Below the pieces are notes generated by a model. The model was not told the DNA's origin. It was given only the letters and a program-made list of their open reading frames with translations, and did not search any database. 36,914 bases of DNA. Source: Candidatus Gastranaerophilales bacterium. GTDB lineage: Bacteria; Cyanobacteriota; Vampirovibrionia; Gastranaerophilales; Gastranaerophilaceae. Below, piece after piece: positions 27,873 to 35,645 of this stretch (position 1 is its first letter; the number at the start of each line of letters is the position of its first letter). The stretch is from positions 1 through 36,914 of the forward strand of contig CALVEB010000022.1 of the NCBI GenBank assembly GCA_944326465.1, given 5' to 3'. The position numbers and the translations under genes were made by a program.

Positions 27873-28463
27873 ATGGACAAATCATTTTATAACATATTTA
27901 AGACCTTTTTCAAAGTCGGAACTCTGCTTTTGGGCGGAGGATATGTTATATTACCGCTTTTGCAAAATGAACTTGTTGATAAGAGAAATTGGGTTGATAA
28001 TGAGGAACTCTGTGAATATTATGCATTAGGTCAGAGTGTTCCGGGGGTAATTGCAGTTAATATGTCAGCGTTCGTGGGCTACCATTTACGTGGAGTGTCA
28101 GGCGCGTTTGCTGCAATGTGCGGTATTGTAATGCCGTCATTTCTGGCAATTGTAATTATTGCAAGAATGCTGGATGAGATTGTCGGGTTAAAATTTATCC
28201 AGAGTATATTCTGGGGTGTCGGAATAGGTGTTCTTATACTTATATTCCTTGCAGTAAAAGAAATGTGGCAAAAAAGTATTGTGGATAAATTCACAAGCTG
28301 GGTATTTTTCTTTGTGTTTATTTTGTCAGCCTGCTGTAAGGTATCTCCGGGGATATTGATTGTTGCAGCTATATTTTTAGGGATTTTCAGGGAAAGCAAA
28401 AGGCGTGTTGACGCAATAAAAATTGAAACTTCGGAAGATACAGATGAGGATGAGGCCTTATGA
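27873..28463 (+). CDS. Chromate transporter family half-protein, first of a pair
   Basis: A 196-residue membrane protein of the ChrA (CHR) superfamily, short-chain type. Motifs are FKVGTLLLGGGYVILPLL near the N-terminus and ALGQSVPGVIAVNMSAFVGYHLRG. About five to six membrane segments are followed by an acidic tail (SEDTDEDEAL). Short CHR proteins usually work as heterodimers of two oppositely oriented halves, and the second half overlaps this gene by 4 nt. The true substrate in anaerobes is uncertain. No SD is visible, and the start lies 2 nt after atpC, so translation is probably coupled. Confidence 0.9.
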   Translation: MDKSFYNIFKTFFKVGTLLLGGGYVILPLLQNELVDKRNWVDNEELCEYYALGQSVPGVIAVNMSAFVGYHLRGVSGAFAAMCGIVMPSFLAIVIIARMLDEIVGLKFIQSIFWGVGIGVLILIFLAVKEMWQKSIVDKFTSWVFFFVFILSACCKVSPGILIVAAIFLGIFRESKRRVDAIKIETSEDTDEDEAL

Positions 28464-28987
28464 TATTAGCACAGTTGTTTTTTGAATTTTTTCATATAGG
28501 ATTGCTATCATTCGGCGGCGGGTACGCAACACTTCCGTTTTTGTATCATATTGCGGAATTCAGACACTGGTACACAGCAAAAGAACTTACAAATATGATA
28601 GCTGTATCATCGATTACACCGGGACCTATAGGGATAAATGTGGCTACTTTTGCAGGTTTTAAAACCGCAGGAATTATCGGTTCAATGGTTGCAACCGCTT
28701 CTATTGTTTTGCCGTCATTTATACTTGTTTTGATTATATCCAGATTATTGAAACAATTTAAACAGAATAAATATGTCAGGTCGATAATTTATACACTAAA
28801 ACCCGCAGGGTGTGCGCTTCTGGCAGCAGTTGGCGTTGATATGTTTGTAAACAGCACAAATGTTCTGGGCATGTTCTTGCTGTTGATATTGTTTGGACTA
28901 AGCCTGATAGAAAAACGTGATCCTCTGTTTTATCTGGGAATTTCTGCATTAGCCGGAATAGTCGCCGGAATTTTCGGCTGGGTTTAA
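28460..28987 (+). CDS. Chromate transporter family half-protein, second of a pair
   Basis: A 175-residue partner of the preceding ChrA half, overlapping it through ATGA. The CHR motifs are FFHIGLLSFGGGYATLPFL and SSITPGPIGINVATFAGFKTAG, with LPSFILVLIISRLLKQF. About five membrane segments. The second half keeps the canonical PGP motif, whereas the first half has VPGV. Confidence 0.9.
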   Translation: MILAQLFFEFFHIGLLSFGGGYATLPFLYHIAEFRHWYTAKELTNMIAVSSITPGPIGINVATFAGFKTAGIIGSMVATASIVLPSFILVLIISRLLKQFKQNKYVRSIIYTLKPAGCALLAAVGVDMFVNSTNVLGMFLLLILFGLSLIEKRDPLFYLGISALAGIVAGIFGWV

Positions 28988-29095
28988 TATAAAAGATTTT
29001 TCCACCTGATAAATTTATCTGTATAAAAGTTAATTTTTCTTAAAATACGGCTTTACAATCTTTAATTTTTTCTATTAATGGAGTAGAATAGCTCT

Positions 29096-29917
29096 ATGAG
29101 TAAGGAAGAACAATTATATTCTGACATCCCTCCAACCAAGTTGAGGAATAAAGAGGAGAAATTTAAACCGGCGAAAACAAGCTGGTTCTGGGTACATGTT
29201 GCCAGTTTCTTCTTTTTCAATATGTTGGAAAACAGGTTTAGTGCTTTCCGATATACGGGCATGGAGCAATTTAGTGAAGAAGATAAAAATATTCCGACCG
29301 TAATTTTTGCTCCGCACTGTAACTGGTGGGACGGAATTGTTCTCTATAACATTACAACAAGAATTTTTCGTAAAGAAATACGTCTTATGGTAGAAGAACT
29401 TAACCGCTTCCCTCTATTAAGACGCGGCGGTGCTTTCAGTGTAAACAAAAAATCACCGCAATCAGCTATGAAGGCTTTAAATTATTCTGTTGAAGTACTG
29501 GGAAATACCAATACTATACTCGGAATTTTTCCGCAGGGAATTATCAGACCACCTTATTTCAGACCGATAGAATTTCAGACAGGACTTGCATATATTGCTA
29601 AAAATGCGGCTAAACGCTATGGAAAAGTTAATCTGGTGCCGGTCGGGATTGAATATACGTTTTTGCGCGACAATAGACCGGAAGTTCTTGTAAGATTCGG
29701 GGATAAAATTTGTCTGGATACCCCGAATATTAACCGTAAAGAGTTTACTCATCTGCTTGAAAGGTCGCTTGAAAAAACCTGTGATGATCAGTTTAATCAA
29801 ATAGCATCAGGTGATCTTTCTAATTATAAAATTCTTTTTAAACAGCATTTAAAATGGTATAGAATGATTGAACAGCGTTTGAAACGTATTGACGTTAAAA
29901 AACAATCAGGTGTATAA
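29096..29917 (+). CDS. PlsC-like 1-acylglycerol-3-phosphate acyltransferase
   Basis: The HX4D catalytic motif is His74 to Asp79 (HCNWWD), followed by LRRGGAFSVNKKSPQSAMKAL and the second block IFPQGIIRPP (FPQG in place of the usual FPEG), so it belongs to the glycerolipid acyltransferase superfamily. A hydrophobic helix near residue 30 (WVHVASFFFFNML) should hold it at the membrane. It may make phosphatidic acid or acylate another lipid such as a glycolipid. GGAG at 29081-29084 precedes the ATG. It ends in a hairpin shared with the convergent gene. Confidence 0.88.
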   Translation: MSKEEQLYSDIPPTKLRNKEEKFKPAKTSWFWVHVASFFFFNMLENRFSAFRYTGMEQFSEEDKNIPTVIFAPHCNWWDGIVLYNITTRIFRKEIRLMVEELNRFPLLRRGGAFSVNKKSPQSAMKALNYSVEVLGNTNTILGIFPQGIIRPPYFRPIEFQTGLAYIAKNAAKRYGKVNLVPVGIEYTFLRDNRPEVLVRFGDKICLDTPNINRKEFTHLLERSLEKTCDDQFNQIASGDLSNYKILFKQHLKWYRMIEQRLKRIDVKKQSGV

Positions 29918-29944
29918 AAAACTCCTCTTATACTGAGGAGTTTT
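29917..29944. terminator. Bidirectional terminator
   Basis: AAAACTCCTC and GAGGAGTTTT form a stem around a short TTATACT-type loop, between convergent genes. Confidence 0.85.
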
Positions 29945-29949
29945 AGAAA

Positions 29950-31614
29950 TTATGCACTATATCGCTTGAAAGATTTTTCTATATTCTTATCTATTACTGA
30001 TTTAACACTATCGTATTCTGTTGTGAGGGAAGATATTTCAGTATCAAGGTTTTTCATCTTCAAATCAAGTTCTTCTTCTTTGCTGTTTAAGCGTGCTTTT
30101 GTATTTGTATATTTTGCCTCTGCTTCTGCTATTGCGCTGTCATCAGAAACTTCTTTTATAAATGTATTAGTAGTGTAATTTTCCTGATAATAGTAACCGT
30201 CATCATCTATTGTAGAAATGAACATCATGCCGCTTTTGAGCATTTCCTGTAAGTATTCCTGATCAATGATTTCAGCGTTTTCAGTCCAGCCGTTTAAGCA
30301 TAACTGGTTGAATAAAGTATCGTAGAATAAGCCGATTTTAGCATCTTCTTCTGAAACTGTTGTTCCGGCATTAATTTTGTATATATAAGTTGGATCATCT
30401 GTTACAAGATTTGATTCATCTTTATGAGCAACCACAGCACTATAGTTAGGTTGAATAGCCAATCTTTCCATATATTGAGCAAAGTATGTCAGGAATGCTT
30501 TTGCTACGTTGTTCAGGTTCAAAGCCGCATGGTTAATGTTACGGTTATAACCCATTACACCGCCTCTGTATGTATGTGTATAAACAATACCGACATAATT
30601 TTCTGCTTCATTTTTAATTTTATCTTTATAGTCGCTGCCTTTACCTCTGTTGCCGCTATCCCATTTACCGTCAAGGCCTTTTCCAATAGTACCGATATTT
30701 TCAATACCGTGGCTGCCGCCATCGTGGTGTCCGTAACTGTTGTCGCCAACATCTGATGTATCAAACATAGATTTTGTCATGTTACGAGCATAAGCTAAGG
30801 CGTTTGCGCTTACAGGATCTACATTAAGTACTTGTGAAAATGCTTCATACATCTCATCAATAAATCCTCCGTCAGCAGAAACACTATTAGCGATGGCTTT
30901 TGCTGCTGATGCCGGATAACGTGCACCTTTTTGTGCATCAGTTAAGATCAAATATTGTTCCTGATCGTTCAATAAGTCTGCAAGATAAAACTCACTTTGT
31001 TTAGAACCATCAGCGGCATTAGAAGCCGCTCCGATATAAGAGCAATCTTGTATTTCCGGATTAACATAAACTGACAAAGAACCTAATGCGTCAATCAAGC
31101 CGTCAAGATCTGTTTCAACATATTGCGTTGAGAGCATATCTGTACTTCCGACACCGGCAGCCTGATTGTATACTGTTGACAGAATAGAATCCCTTGTTTT
31201 CTTAGAGATAACACCGCTTGTGAATAAACCTTCAACAAATGCATTACGCATATCGCTGCTAGGAAGTCCGTTTATACCTTCCTGCGGAATACCTGCCGCA
31301 CGCGCCGCTGCTGCAATACTTGAATCGACAACAACTCTGCCCTGCTGGTTGAGAATTAATGTAGGGAAGTAGTCGTTCAATGCAGAAGGCGTCATTAACA
31401 AATTATAATTCAGCGGATTTGACGTATCGCCTTTGCCATAAAAATCGTAATATAGTTTAGTTTGATTTAAAGAATTTTGATATTCATTGGATATCTCGTT
31501 TAATTCACGGGACAGCGCAATTTTCTGATGTGACAGTCTCATTGACTGGTATTCACAATCAGCCTTTCTGGATGTTATGGTTAGTAATCTTGCCTGTGAT
31601 GCTGCTAATCCCAT
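29950..31614 (-). CDS. Unknown 554-aa protein with helical N- and C-termini
   Basis: I have no firm family. Residues 1-55 (MGLAASQARLLTITSRKADC, then SHQKIALSRELNEISNEYQNSLNQTK) are amphipathic helix. The middle (~60-480) is mixed, with Asn/Gly-rich loops (YGHHDGGSHGIENIGTIGKG). Residues ~495-554 are coiled coil (KYTNTKARLNSKEEELDLKM...). Paired terminal helices around a variable middle are the architecture of flagellin-like axial proteins, but no flagellar gene is near, so that is only a shape argument. There is no signal peptide. GAAAGGAT precedes the ATG. The palindrome at 31724-31740 lies upstream. Confidence 0.75.
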   Translation of the reverse strand: MGLAASQARLLTITSRKADCEYQSMRLSHQKIALSRELNEISNEYQNSLNQTKLYYDFYGKGDTSNPLNYNLLMTPSALNDYFPTLILNQQGRVVVDSSIAAAARAAGIPQEGINGLPSSDMRNAFVEGLFTSGVISKKTRDSILSTVYNQAAGVGSTDMLSTQYVETDLDGLIDALGSLSVYVNPEIQDCSYIGAASNAADGSKQSEFYLADLLNDQEQYLILTDAQKGARYPASAAKAIANSVSADGGFIDEMYEAFSQVLNVDPVSANALAYARNMTKSMFDTSDVGDNSYGHHDGGSHGIENIGTIGKGLDGKWDSGNRGKGSDYKDKIKNEAENYVGIVYTHTYRGGVMGYNRNINHAALNLNNVAKAFLTYFAQYMERLAIQPNYSAVVAHKDESNLVTDDPTYIYKINAGTTVSEEDAKIGLFYDTLFNQLCLNGWTENAEIIDQEYLQEMLKSGMMFISTIDDDGYYYQENYTTNTFIKEVSDDSAIAEAEAKYTNTKARLNSKEEELDLKMKNLDTEISSLTTEYDSVKSVIDKNIEKSFKRYSA

Positions 31615-31723
31615 TTTTTACCTGATATCCTTTCAAGCTTTTATATAACTTAGTAACATTAGCTGAGTATACATGTTGTACTACGGTTTTTTAGTGCCAA
31701 TTCTTTAAATAATCAGGTTCAAA

Positions 31724-31740
31724 TGTTACAAATATTAACA
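31724..31740. promoter_or_regulatory. Candidate operator palindrome TGTTA-n7-TAACA
   Basis: Same half-sites and spacing as 2873-2889, here 110 bp upstream of the 554-aa gene and 115 bp upstream of the 233-aa gene. The rest of the 240-bp gap (31615-31854) is AT-rich, with no other clear feature. Confidence 0.3.
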
Positions 31741-31854
31741 TATAATTTTCTGTTTTTATTGCAAATTTTTGTAAACATTTTTTTACTTTAGGTAATTTCA
31801 TCCATAAAAAATACTTTATATAAGTGTAGTGTAGTTTTATAAGGTTAGATTATT

Positions 31855-32556
31855 GTGTTTAGTCCGGTAGCTTCAACAATATTCACATTTAGAAATATAG
31901 ATAAAACCGAAAACGGCGAGATCGGCAGGGCACCTGTTGCACTGGGACAGGCCGTAGGTGTGCTTGGTGAAGTCGCAAAATATGATAATGCAGCAGCACT
32001 CACCGCAAAAAATGTATTATCTGTGTTTAGTGAGCTTTCAAAAGAAAATAAAGTTATGAACTATGCCGGTAAATTTGCAAAATTTGCGAGTAATAATGTT
32101 AATCCGCTGATTGCTTTGTCCGGAGGTGTAAAAGTGCTTATGTCTGACGACAAGCAGTCTGCTGCAATTACAGAAGGCGCGGCTCTTGCTACAATGTTTG
32201 GCGGTGAAGCACTTGTTAAAAAACACTATGATAAAATTCTTAACTCTAATAATGTACAGAATTTATTAAAATCTGCATCTAAACAAAAATATCTGAAACC
32301 TGTTTTTGATTTTCTTAAAAAGAAAAACTGGGGAGGCGCAACAGGAGCTGTAATTAAAGGTTTACTTTTCCTGACTGCATCTATGACGGCTTATGAAATC
32401 GGCCATATTGCAGGGGATAAAACTGCAAAATATGTAAAAAGCAAACAAAATGAACAGCAAATAAATGACGAAAAAACGCTCAATCAAGTTATTGAAACAC
32501 TGACCGCGCAGGCCGATAAAGAAGAAAACGACCAAAAAATCAATCATGTAGCCTAA
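31855..32556 (+). CDS. Unknown 233-aa Ala/Lys-rich protein with hydrophobic segments
   Basis: The start is GTG at 31855 with AAGG 10 nt upstream. I recognise no family. Hydrophobic stretches at ~90-105 (NPLIALSGGVKVLM), ~115-128 (ITEGAALATMFGGEAL) and ~175-190 (AVIKGLLFLTASMTAYEIGHIAG) alternate with basic helices, and the last 35 residues are charged and Gln/Asn-rich. It could associate with membranes. It lies 7 nt before the longer possible start of the SpoIID gene but does not seem coupled to it. Confidence 0.7.
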   Translation: MFSPVASTIFTFRNIDKTENGEIGRAPVALGQAVGVLGEVAKYDNAAALTAKNVLSVFSELSKENKVMNYAGKFAKFASNNVNPLIALSGGVKVLMSDDKQSAAITEGAALATMFGGEALVKKHYDKILNSNNVQNLLKSASKQKYLKPVFDFLKKKNWGGATGAVIKGLLFLTASMTAYEIGHIAGDKTAKYVKSKQNEQQINDEKTLNQVIETLTAQADKEENDQKINHVA

Positions 32557-32575
32557 GGTATTTTTGGATACCACG

Positions 32576-32584
32576 TGTTATAAT
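32576..32584 (+). promoter_or_regulatory. Extended -10 promoter of spoIID, leaderless
   Basis: TGTTATAAT is a perfect extended -10; AACAAT (6 nt) then leads directly to the ATG at 32591. Predicted +1 is the A of that ATG. Confidence 0.55.
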
Positions 32585-32590
32585 AACAAT

Positions 32591-33460
32591 ATGAAAAAGA
32601 TATTATTGTTATTATTAGCTCTATTTTTTCTTGCAAATCCGAGTTTTGCCATAAAAATCGGATTACTTATTGATACTGAAGATGTACCGTTGGGAACATC
32701 TGTAAAAGGCACAATTATTGATGCCAATACAAATCATACGGTTCTGGAAACGGAATCAATGAAAGGATATGAGCTTAAACCATATAATAATGTTATTGCA
32801 ATAAAAATAGACGGTAAGTTTTATAAAATCAATTCCGATAATATAGTTATAAAGACTCTAGATTCGGGTTATGTCTGCACAAAGAGCAAATGGTACCGCG
32901 GGATTTTGATTGTACAAAACAAAGGCGGAAAATTAACTGTCATAAATGATGTAGATATTGAAGACTATATAAAAGGTGTAGTTCCTGCGGAAATGCCTTC
33001 CGGCTGGGAGTTGGAAGCCCATAAGGCACAGGCTGTGGCCGCGAGAAGTTACGCAATAGCGAATCTAGGCAAACGTGCGAGTTTAGGCTTTGACCTGAAA
33101 GATACGCCGGAAGATCAGGCATACGGCGGCGCATCAGCAGAAACCGCAAAAACAAATAAGGCTGTTGATGATACAAAAGGTATAGTTTTGACATACGATA
33201 TGAAAGTTATAACAGCATATTATTCCGCATCCGCCGGCGGTCAGAGTGTTTCTGCAAGCGATGTATGGGGCGGAAATTTACCTTACCTGCGTTCTGTGCC
33301 GTCATTCGACGACAATGTTAAAAAGAACGGGCATGGGGTCGGCATGTCACAGCATGGTGCCAATAACCTCGCAAAACAAGGCTATAACGCATATCAAATT
33401 TTACAATATTTTTACAAAGATGTTACCTTCGCAAGACTGAATCCGGAATATTACAAATAG
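32591..33460 (+). CDS. Exported SpoIID/LytB-domain protein
   Basis: The start at 32591 gives a clean signal peptide (MKKILLLLLALFFLANPSFA), cleaved before IKIG; an in-frame ATG at 32564 would add nine polar residues and overlap the promoter. The SpoIID domain covers the C-terminal two thirds: VINDVDIEDYIKGVVPAEMPSGWELEAHKAQAVAARSYA, then TAYYSASAGGQSVSASDVWGG, and GHGVGMSQHGANNLAKQGY. SpoIID enzymes are peptidoglycan lytic transglycosylases acting on denuded glycan; members outside spore formers, including cyanobacteria, take part in cell wall remodelling. Nothing here suggests sporulation. No SD is visible, and the predicted mRNA is leaderless. Confidence 0.92.
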   Translation: MKKILLLLLALFFLANPSFAIKIGLLIDTEDVPLGTSVKGTIIDANTNHTVLETESMKGYELKPYNNVIAIKIDGKFYKINSDNIVIKTLDSGYVCTKSKWYRGILIVQNKGGKLTVINDVDIEDYIKGVVPAEMPSGWELEAHKAQAVAARSYAIANLGKRASLGFDLKDTPEDQAYGGASAETAKTNKAVDDTKGIVLTYDMKVITAYYSASAGGQSVSASDVWGGNLPYLRSVPSFDDNVKKNGHGVGMSQHGANNLAKQGYNAYQILQYFYKDVTFARLNPEYYK

Positions 33461-33555
33461 CTGAAACCCGCGTAATATCAAGGAAAAATACTGCTTAACC
33501 GGCTGATATCCTTTATATATAAGGCTTAAAGTCCTATAAAATATCCGAAACCCCC

Positions 33556-33583
33556 TTGTCAAAACAAAAATAAGTGTTATAAT
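33556..33583 (+). promoter_or_regulatory. Strong promoter of the HU gene
   Basis: TTGTCA (33556-33561), 16-nt spacer, then TGTTATAAT, which is both a consensus and an extended -10 (33575-33583). Fits a highly expressed gene. Confidence 0.8.
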
Positions 33584-33619
33584 AAATTTGTCGAATACAA
33601 AATGCATGCGGGAGAGAGA

Positions 33620-33664
33620 ATGGTTTTATTTACCGTAGGCAAATTAAAAGAAGGAGGTTCGTAA
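33620..33664 (+). CDS. 14-codon leader ORF coupled to HU
   Basis: ATG at 33620 follows GGGAGAGA and encodes MVLFTVGKLKEGGS. The stop TAA overlaps the HU ATG by one base (TAATG), and the HU SD (GAAGGAGG) lies inside the last codons. Ribosomes translating it would keep the HU start open, or compete for it. The peptide resembles nothing I know, and its role is probably in cis. Confidence 0.5.
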   Translation: MVLFTVGKLKEGGS

Positions 33665-33936
33665 TGAACAAAGAAGAATTGGTAAAAGAAGTATCTCAAA
33701 AAGCAAAAGTTTCTCAAAAAGCAACTGCTGACGTAATTGCAGCAACTATTGACACTATTGAAACAACTCTTGCAAAAGGTCAAAAAGTTACATTAGTTGG
33801 TTTCGGTACTTTCGAACCACGTAAAAGAGCAGCTAGAACAGGCCGCAACCCTCAAACAGGTGCTGCTTTGAAAATCGCTGCTAAAACAGTTCCTGCATTT
33901 ACAGCAGGTAAAAAATTCAAAGATGCTGTTAAATAG
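33664..33936 (+). CDS. hup: HU-family nucleoid protein
   Basis: A 90-residue DNA-bending histone-like protein. It begins MNKEELVKEVSQKAKVSQKAT and contains the HU core VTLVGFGTFEPRKRAARTGRNPQTG, including the Arg/Asn-Pro arm that intercalates in the minor groove, and ends AGKKFKDAVK. GAAGGAGG precedes the ATG. Codon use (GCT, AAA, GTT) looks biased, as for an abundant protein. The strong promoter and perfect terminator make it a unit with the short leader ORF. Confidence 0.97.
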   Translation: MNKEELVKEVSQKAKVSQKATADVIAATIDTIETTLAKGQKVTLVGFGTFEPRKRAARTGRNPQTGAALKIAAKTVPAFTAGKKFKDAVK

Positions 33937-33956
33937 TTTTTCTTGAATAAATTTAT

Positions 33957-33989
33957 AAGTGGCGCGGTTGAATTTCAACCGCGCCACTT
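33957..33989. terminator. Long perfect hairpin between HU and the convergent dehydrogenase gene
   Basis: A 16-bp perfect inverted repeat (AAGTGGCGCGGTTGAA and its complement) around a single T. It is GC-rich with modest T-runs outside, and is likely a bidirectional terminator or transcript-stabilising stem. Confidence 0.8.
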
Positions 33990-34001
33990 AATTTCATATA
34001 T

Positions 34002-34967
34002 TTAAAATTTTAACAAAACTTTCAATACATCTTTTTGTTTATTTTTTTCAAACGCTTCAATTGCATCGTCGGCATTATAGACTGCAGAAATTAAAGGTGA
34101 AAAATCAATACGGTTGTTTTTCAAAAGCCTTAAAGCTGGGCCGAACTGTCCGCAGCGGGAACCTAATACCGTAATTTCATCTATAACGATAGGTGCAAGA
34201 TTAAATTCTTTTGATGCGGCAACAGTGCTTTTCAAAACAAGTACCCCGCGCGGTCTTGTGAGCGCCAGAGCGGTTTCAAAACCGGAAATAGACCCTGTTG
34301 CTTCCACGACCACATCGTATTTTTTTTCTATAGCAAAATCGTTTAACAAATATGTCTTAACCCCTTGAGCTTTTGCAATATCAAGCTTATTTTGGTGCTT
34401 ACCGACCAGAATAACGTCGATATTTTGCGCATTGAGGGTTAAAGCGGTTATCAGTCCGAGTTTTCCGTCGCCAAGTACAACGACTTTTTCAAACGGTTTT
34501 ATGTGGAGTTGTTCTGTTATTTCGCAAGCAGCGGCAAGCGGTTCTACAAAAACAGCCTGCTCATCGGGTACATTGTCCGGAACTTCAAACAGGACCTCAA
34601 GCGGCATAGTCATATATTCAGCAAAACAGCCGTCTTTTTTCCAGATACCGAGAGTATGGCGGTTAGGACAGTGACGGTAGAGTTTTTCAGCACAATAGGT
34701 GCATTGCGGGTCTTTACACCCGTAAGAGATTTCTGCGACGACGCGCTTACCTAAGAGTGATTTGTCGTCGTCATTAATTTCTTCTACAATACCTACGGCT
34801 TCGTGCCCGAGGATACCTGCATACCCCATATATCCTTTAGTTATTTCATAATCAGTGTTACAAATACCGGCGAGCGTAATTCTTATGAGAGCTTCGCCTT
34901 TTTGCGGAACCGGTTTTGCGTAATTGTCAACCAGTTTTAATTCTTTGTCAAATACTACAGCTTTCAT
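34002..34967 (-). CDS. Zinc-dependent alcohol dehydrogenase-type (MDR) oxidoreductase
   Basis: A 321-residue medium-chain dehydrogenase/reductase. The catalytic zinc side has GICNTDYE (Cys37, with Asp near it) and GHEAVG (His/Glu). The structural zinc lobe carries four cysteines in YGCKDPQCTYCAEKLYRHCPN. The Rossmann part is VVVLGDGKLGLITALTL with GKHQNKLDIAKAQG and VVEATGS. It probably oxidises a polyol, threonine-like substrate or alcohol with NAD(P). The GDGKLG loop departs from the usual GxGxxG. It is slightly shorter than the 340-350 typical residues. AAGGAGA precedes the ATG. Confidence 0.88.
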   Translation of the reverse strand: MKAVVFDKELKLVDNYAKPVPQKGEALIRITLAGICNTDYEITKGYMGYAGILGHEAVGIVEEINDDDKSLLGKRVVAEISYGCKDPQCTYCAEKLYRHCPNRHTLGIWKKDGCFAEYMTMPLEVLFEVPDNVPDEQAVFVEPLAAACEITEQLHIKPFEKVVVLGDGKLGLITALTLNAQNIDVILVGKHQNKLDIAKAQGVKTYLLNDFAIEKKYDVVVEATGSISGFETALALTRPRGVLVLKSTVAASKEFNLAPIVIDEITVLGSRCGQFGPALRLLKNNRIDFSPLISAVYNADDAIEAFEKNKQKDVLKVLLKF

Positions 34968-35043
34968 GATCTTCTCCTTGTTTACGTGGATAATTATATC
35001 ATGAAACTAAAGAGCATACAAAAGCGGCAGACACAGTCAGGCG

Positions 35044-35156
35044 GACAAAGTCAACTCTTATACACTGGGCACCCGCTAGAGGCACACAAAGTGTGCTCCT
35101 GCACACTAGCCCACGCAAAAATTACGGGCATCCAGTATGTAAAAGTGGACTGTGTC
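35044..35156. repeat. Imperfect inverted repeat with 32-nt arms
   Basis: The arm 35044-35075 pairs with 35125-35156 at 24 of 32 positions. The inner hairpin GCACAC-AAA-GTGTGC sits at 35082-35096. A third copy of the arm, direct to the left one, lies at 35283-35313. Confidence 0.7.
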
Positions 35157-35183
35157 CACCCTCTCCGAGGGGGATGAAGCTTT

Positions 35184-35233
35184 ATGTCCTCCCCTTGAGG
35201 GAGGACCGAAATCTTTGATTTCGAGGTGGGGGA
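35184..35233 (+). repeat. Solitary copy of the DUF559-element end repeat
   Basis: Matches 15607-15656 at 48 of 50 positions, and the complement of 15216-15265 at a similar level. No second copy or DUF559 ORF is adjacent. Confidence 0.92.
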
Positions 35234-35282
35234 CGCAAGCGAAGCGCGCGTTTATTATTCGGGCAATTCTAGGTGGGGGGTG

Positions 35283-35313
35283 GACAAGTCCACTCTTACA
35301 TATTAGGCACCCG
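35283..35313 (+). repeat. Third copy of the 32-nt arm repeat
   Basis: Similar to 35044-35075 and to the complement of 35125-35156, with shared AGTCCACTCTTACAT and GCACCCG-type blocks. Confidence 0.6.
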
Positions 35314-35341
35314 TTAAAGTCCAATGGAGCCCGTCACATAT

Positions 35342-35402
35342 ACCTCTCCAAGGGGGAGGTCGAAATTCTGTGAGCATAGCGAACTAGAATTTCGGGTGGG
35401 GG
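35342..35402 (+). repeat. Diverged relative of the DUF559-element end repeat
   Basis: It has the same plan as 35184-35233: a CCTC..GAGG hairpin, then a CGAAATTCT/AGAATTTCG hairpin, then GGTGGGGG. The second hairpin has a longer loop. Confidence 0.55.
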
Positions 35403-35513
35403 TCAAATGTGCATGTCCCACCAACGCCTTTCCGTCATCCCACAACGGGCATGTGTGCATAAAGCGGGCATTGTCACCTTGCGGGATCTCAAGCTAAAAG
35501 GCACTCTATGTAG

Positions 35514-35533
35514 GGCGGATTTACCAATCCGCC
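35514..35533. repeat. Palindromic repeat GGCGGATT-TACC-AATCCGCC
   Basis: A perfect 8-bp stem with a 4-nt loop. Together with GGTGCGTTGAAACGATGCA downstream it resembles small dispersed REP-like palindromes seen in other bacterial phyla. Confidence 0.75.
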
Positions 35534-35599
35534 AGAAAAATTAACCGGTGCGTTGAAACGATGCATCCTACAATTCTTCTCTGCTGTACCGGTTTCAAA

Positions 35600-35626
35600 G
35601 GGGCGATTTTCTGAAAAAATCGCCCC
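35600..35626. terminator. Hairpin downstream of the prepilin gene
   Basis: GGGGCGATTTT and AAAATCGCCCC (11-bp stem, 5-nt loop) lie 20 bp past the prepilin stop. It is a possible terminator or another repeat unit. Confidence 0.5.
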
Positions 35627-35645
35627 GAAAGGGAGAATAGGTGAG

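Larger units (their letters stand above)
34968..35645. other. 678-bp gene-free region packed with palindromic repeats
   Basis: No ORF here has family resemblance or an SD. The region holds at least four repeat types, listed separately, and is richer in G and C than the genes around it. It lies between the dehydrogenase promoter and the 3' end of the prepilin gene. Besides the listed items, 35420-35495 resembles dispersed GTCATCCC/GCGGGATCTC-type repeats known from other bacterial genomes, and a CCCTC-TCC-GAGGG hairpin sits at 35159-35171. Confidence 0.8.

Noticed and set aside
32564-32590. Earlier SpoIID start
   Set aside because: It would put nine polar residues before the signal peptide and cover the -10 box; no SD supports it.
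34986-35373. Short ORFs on both strands in the repeat nest
   Set aside because: They are translations of palindromic repeats with no SD and no domain.
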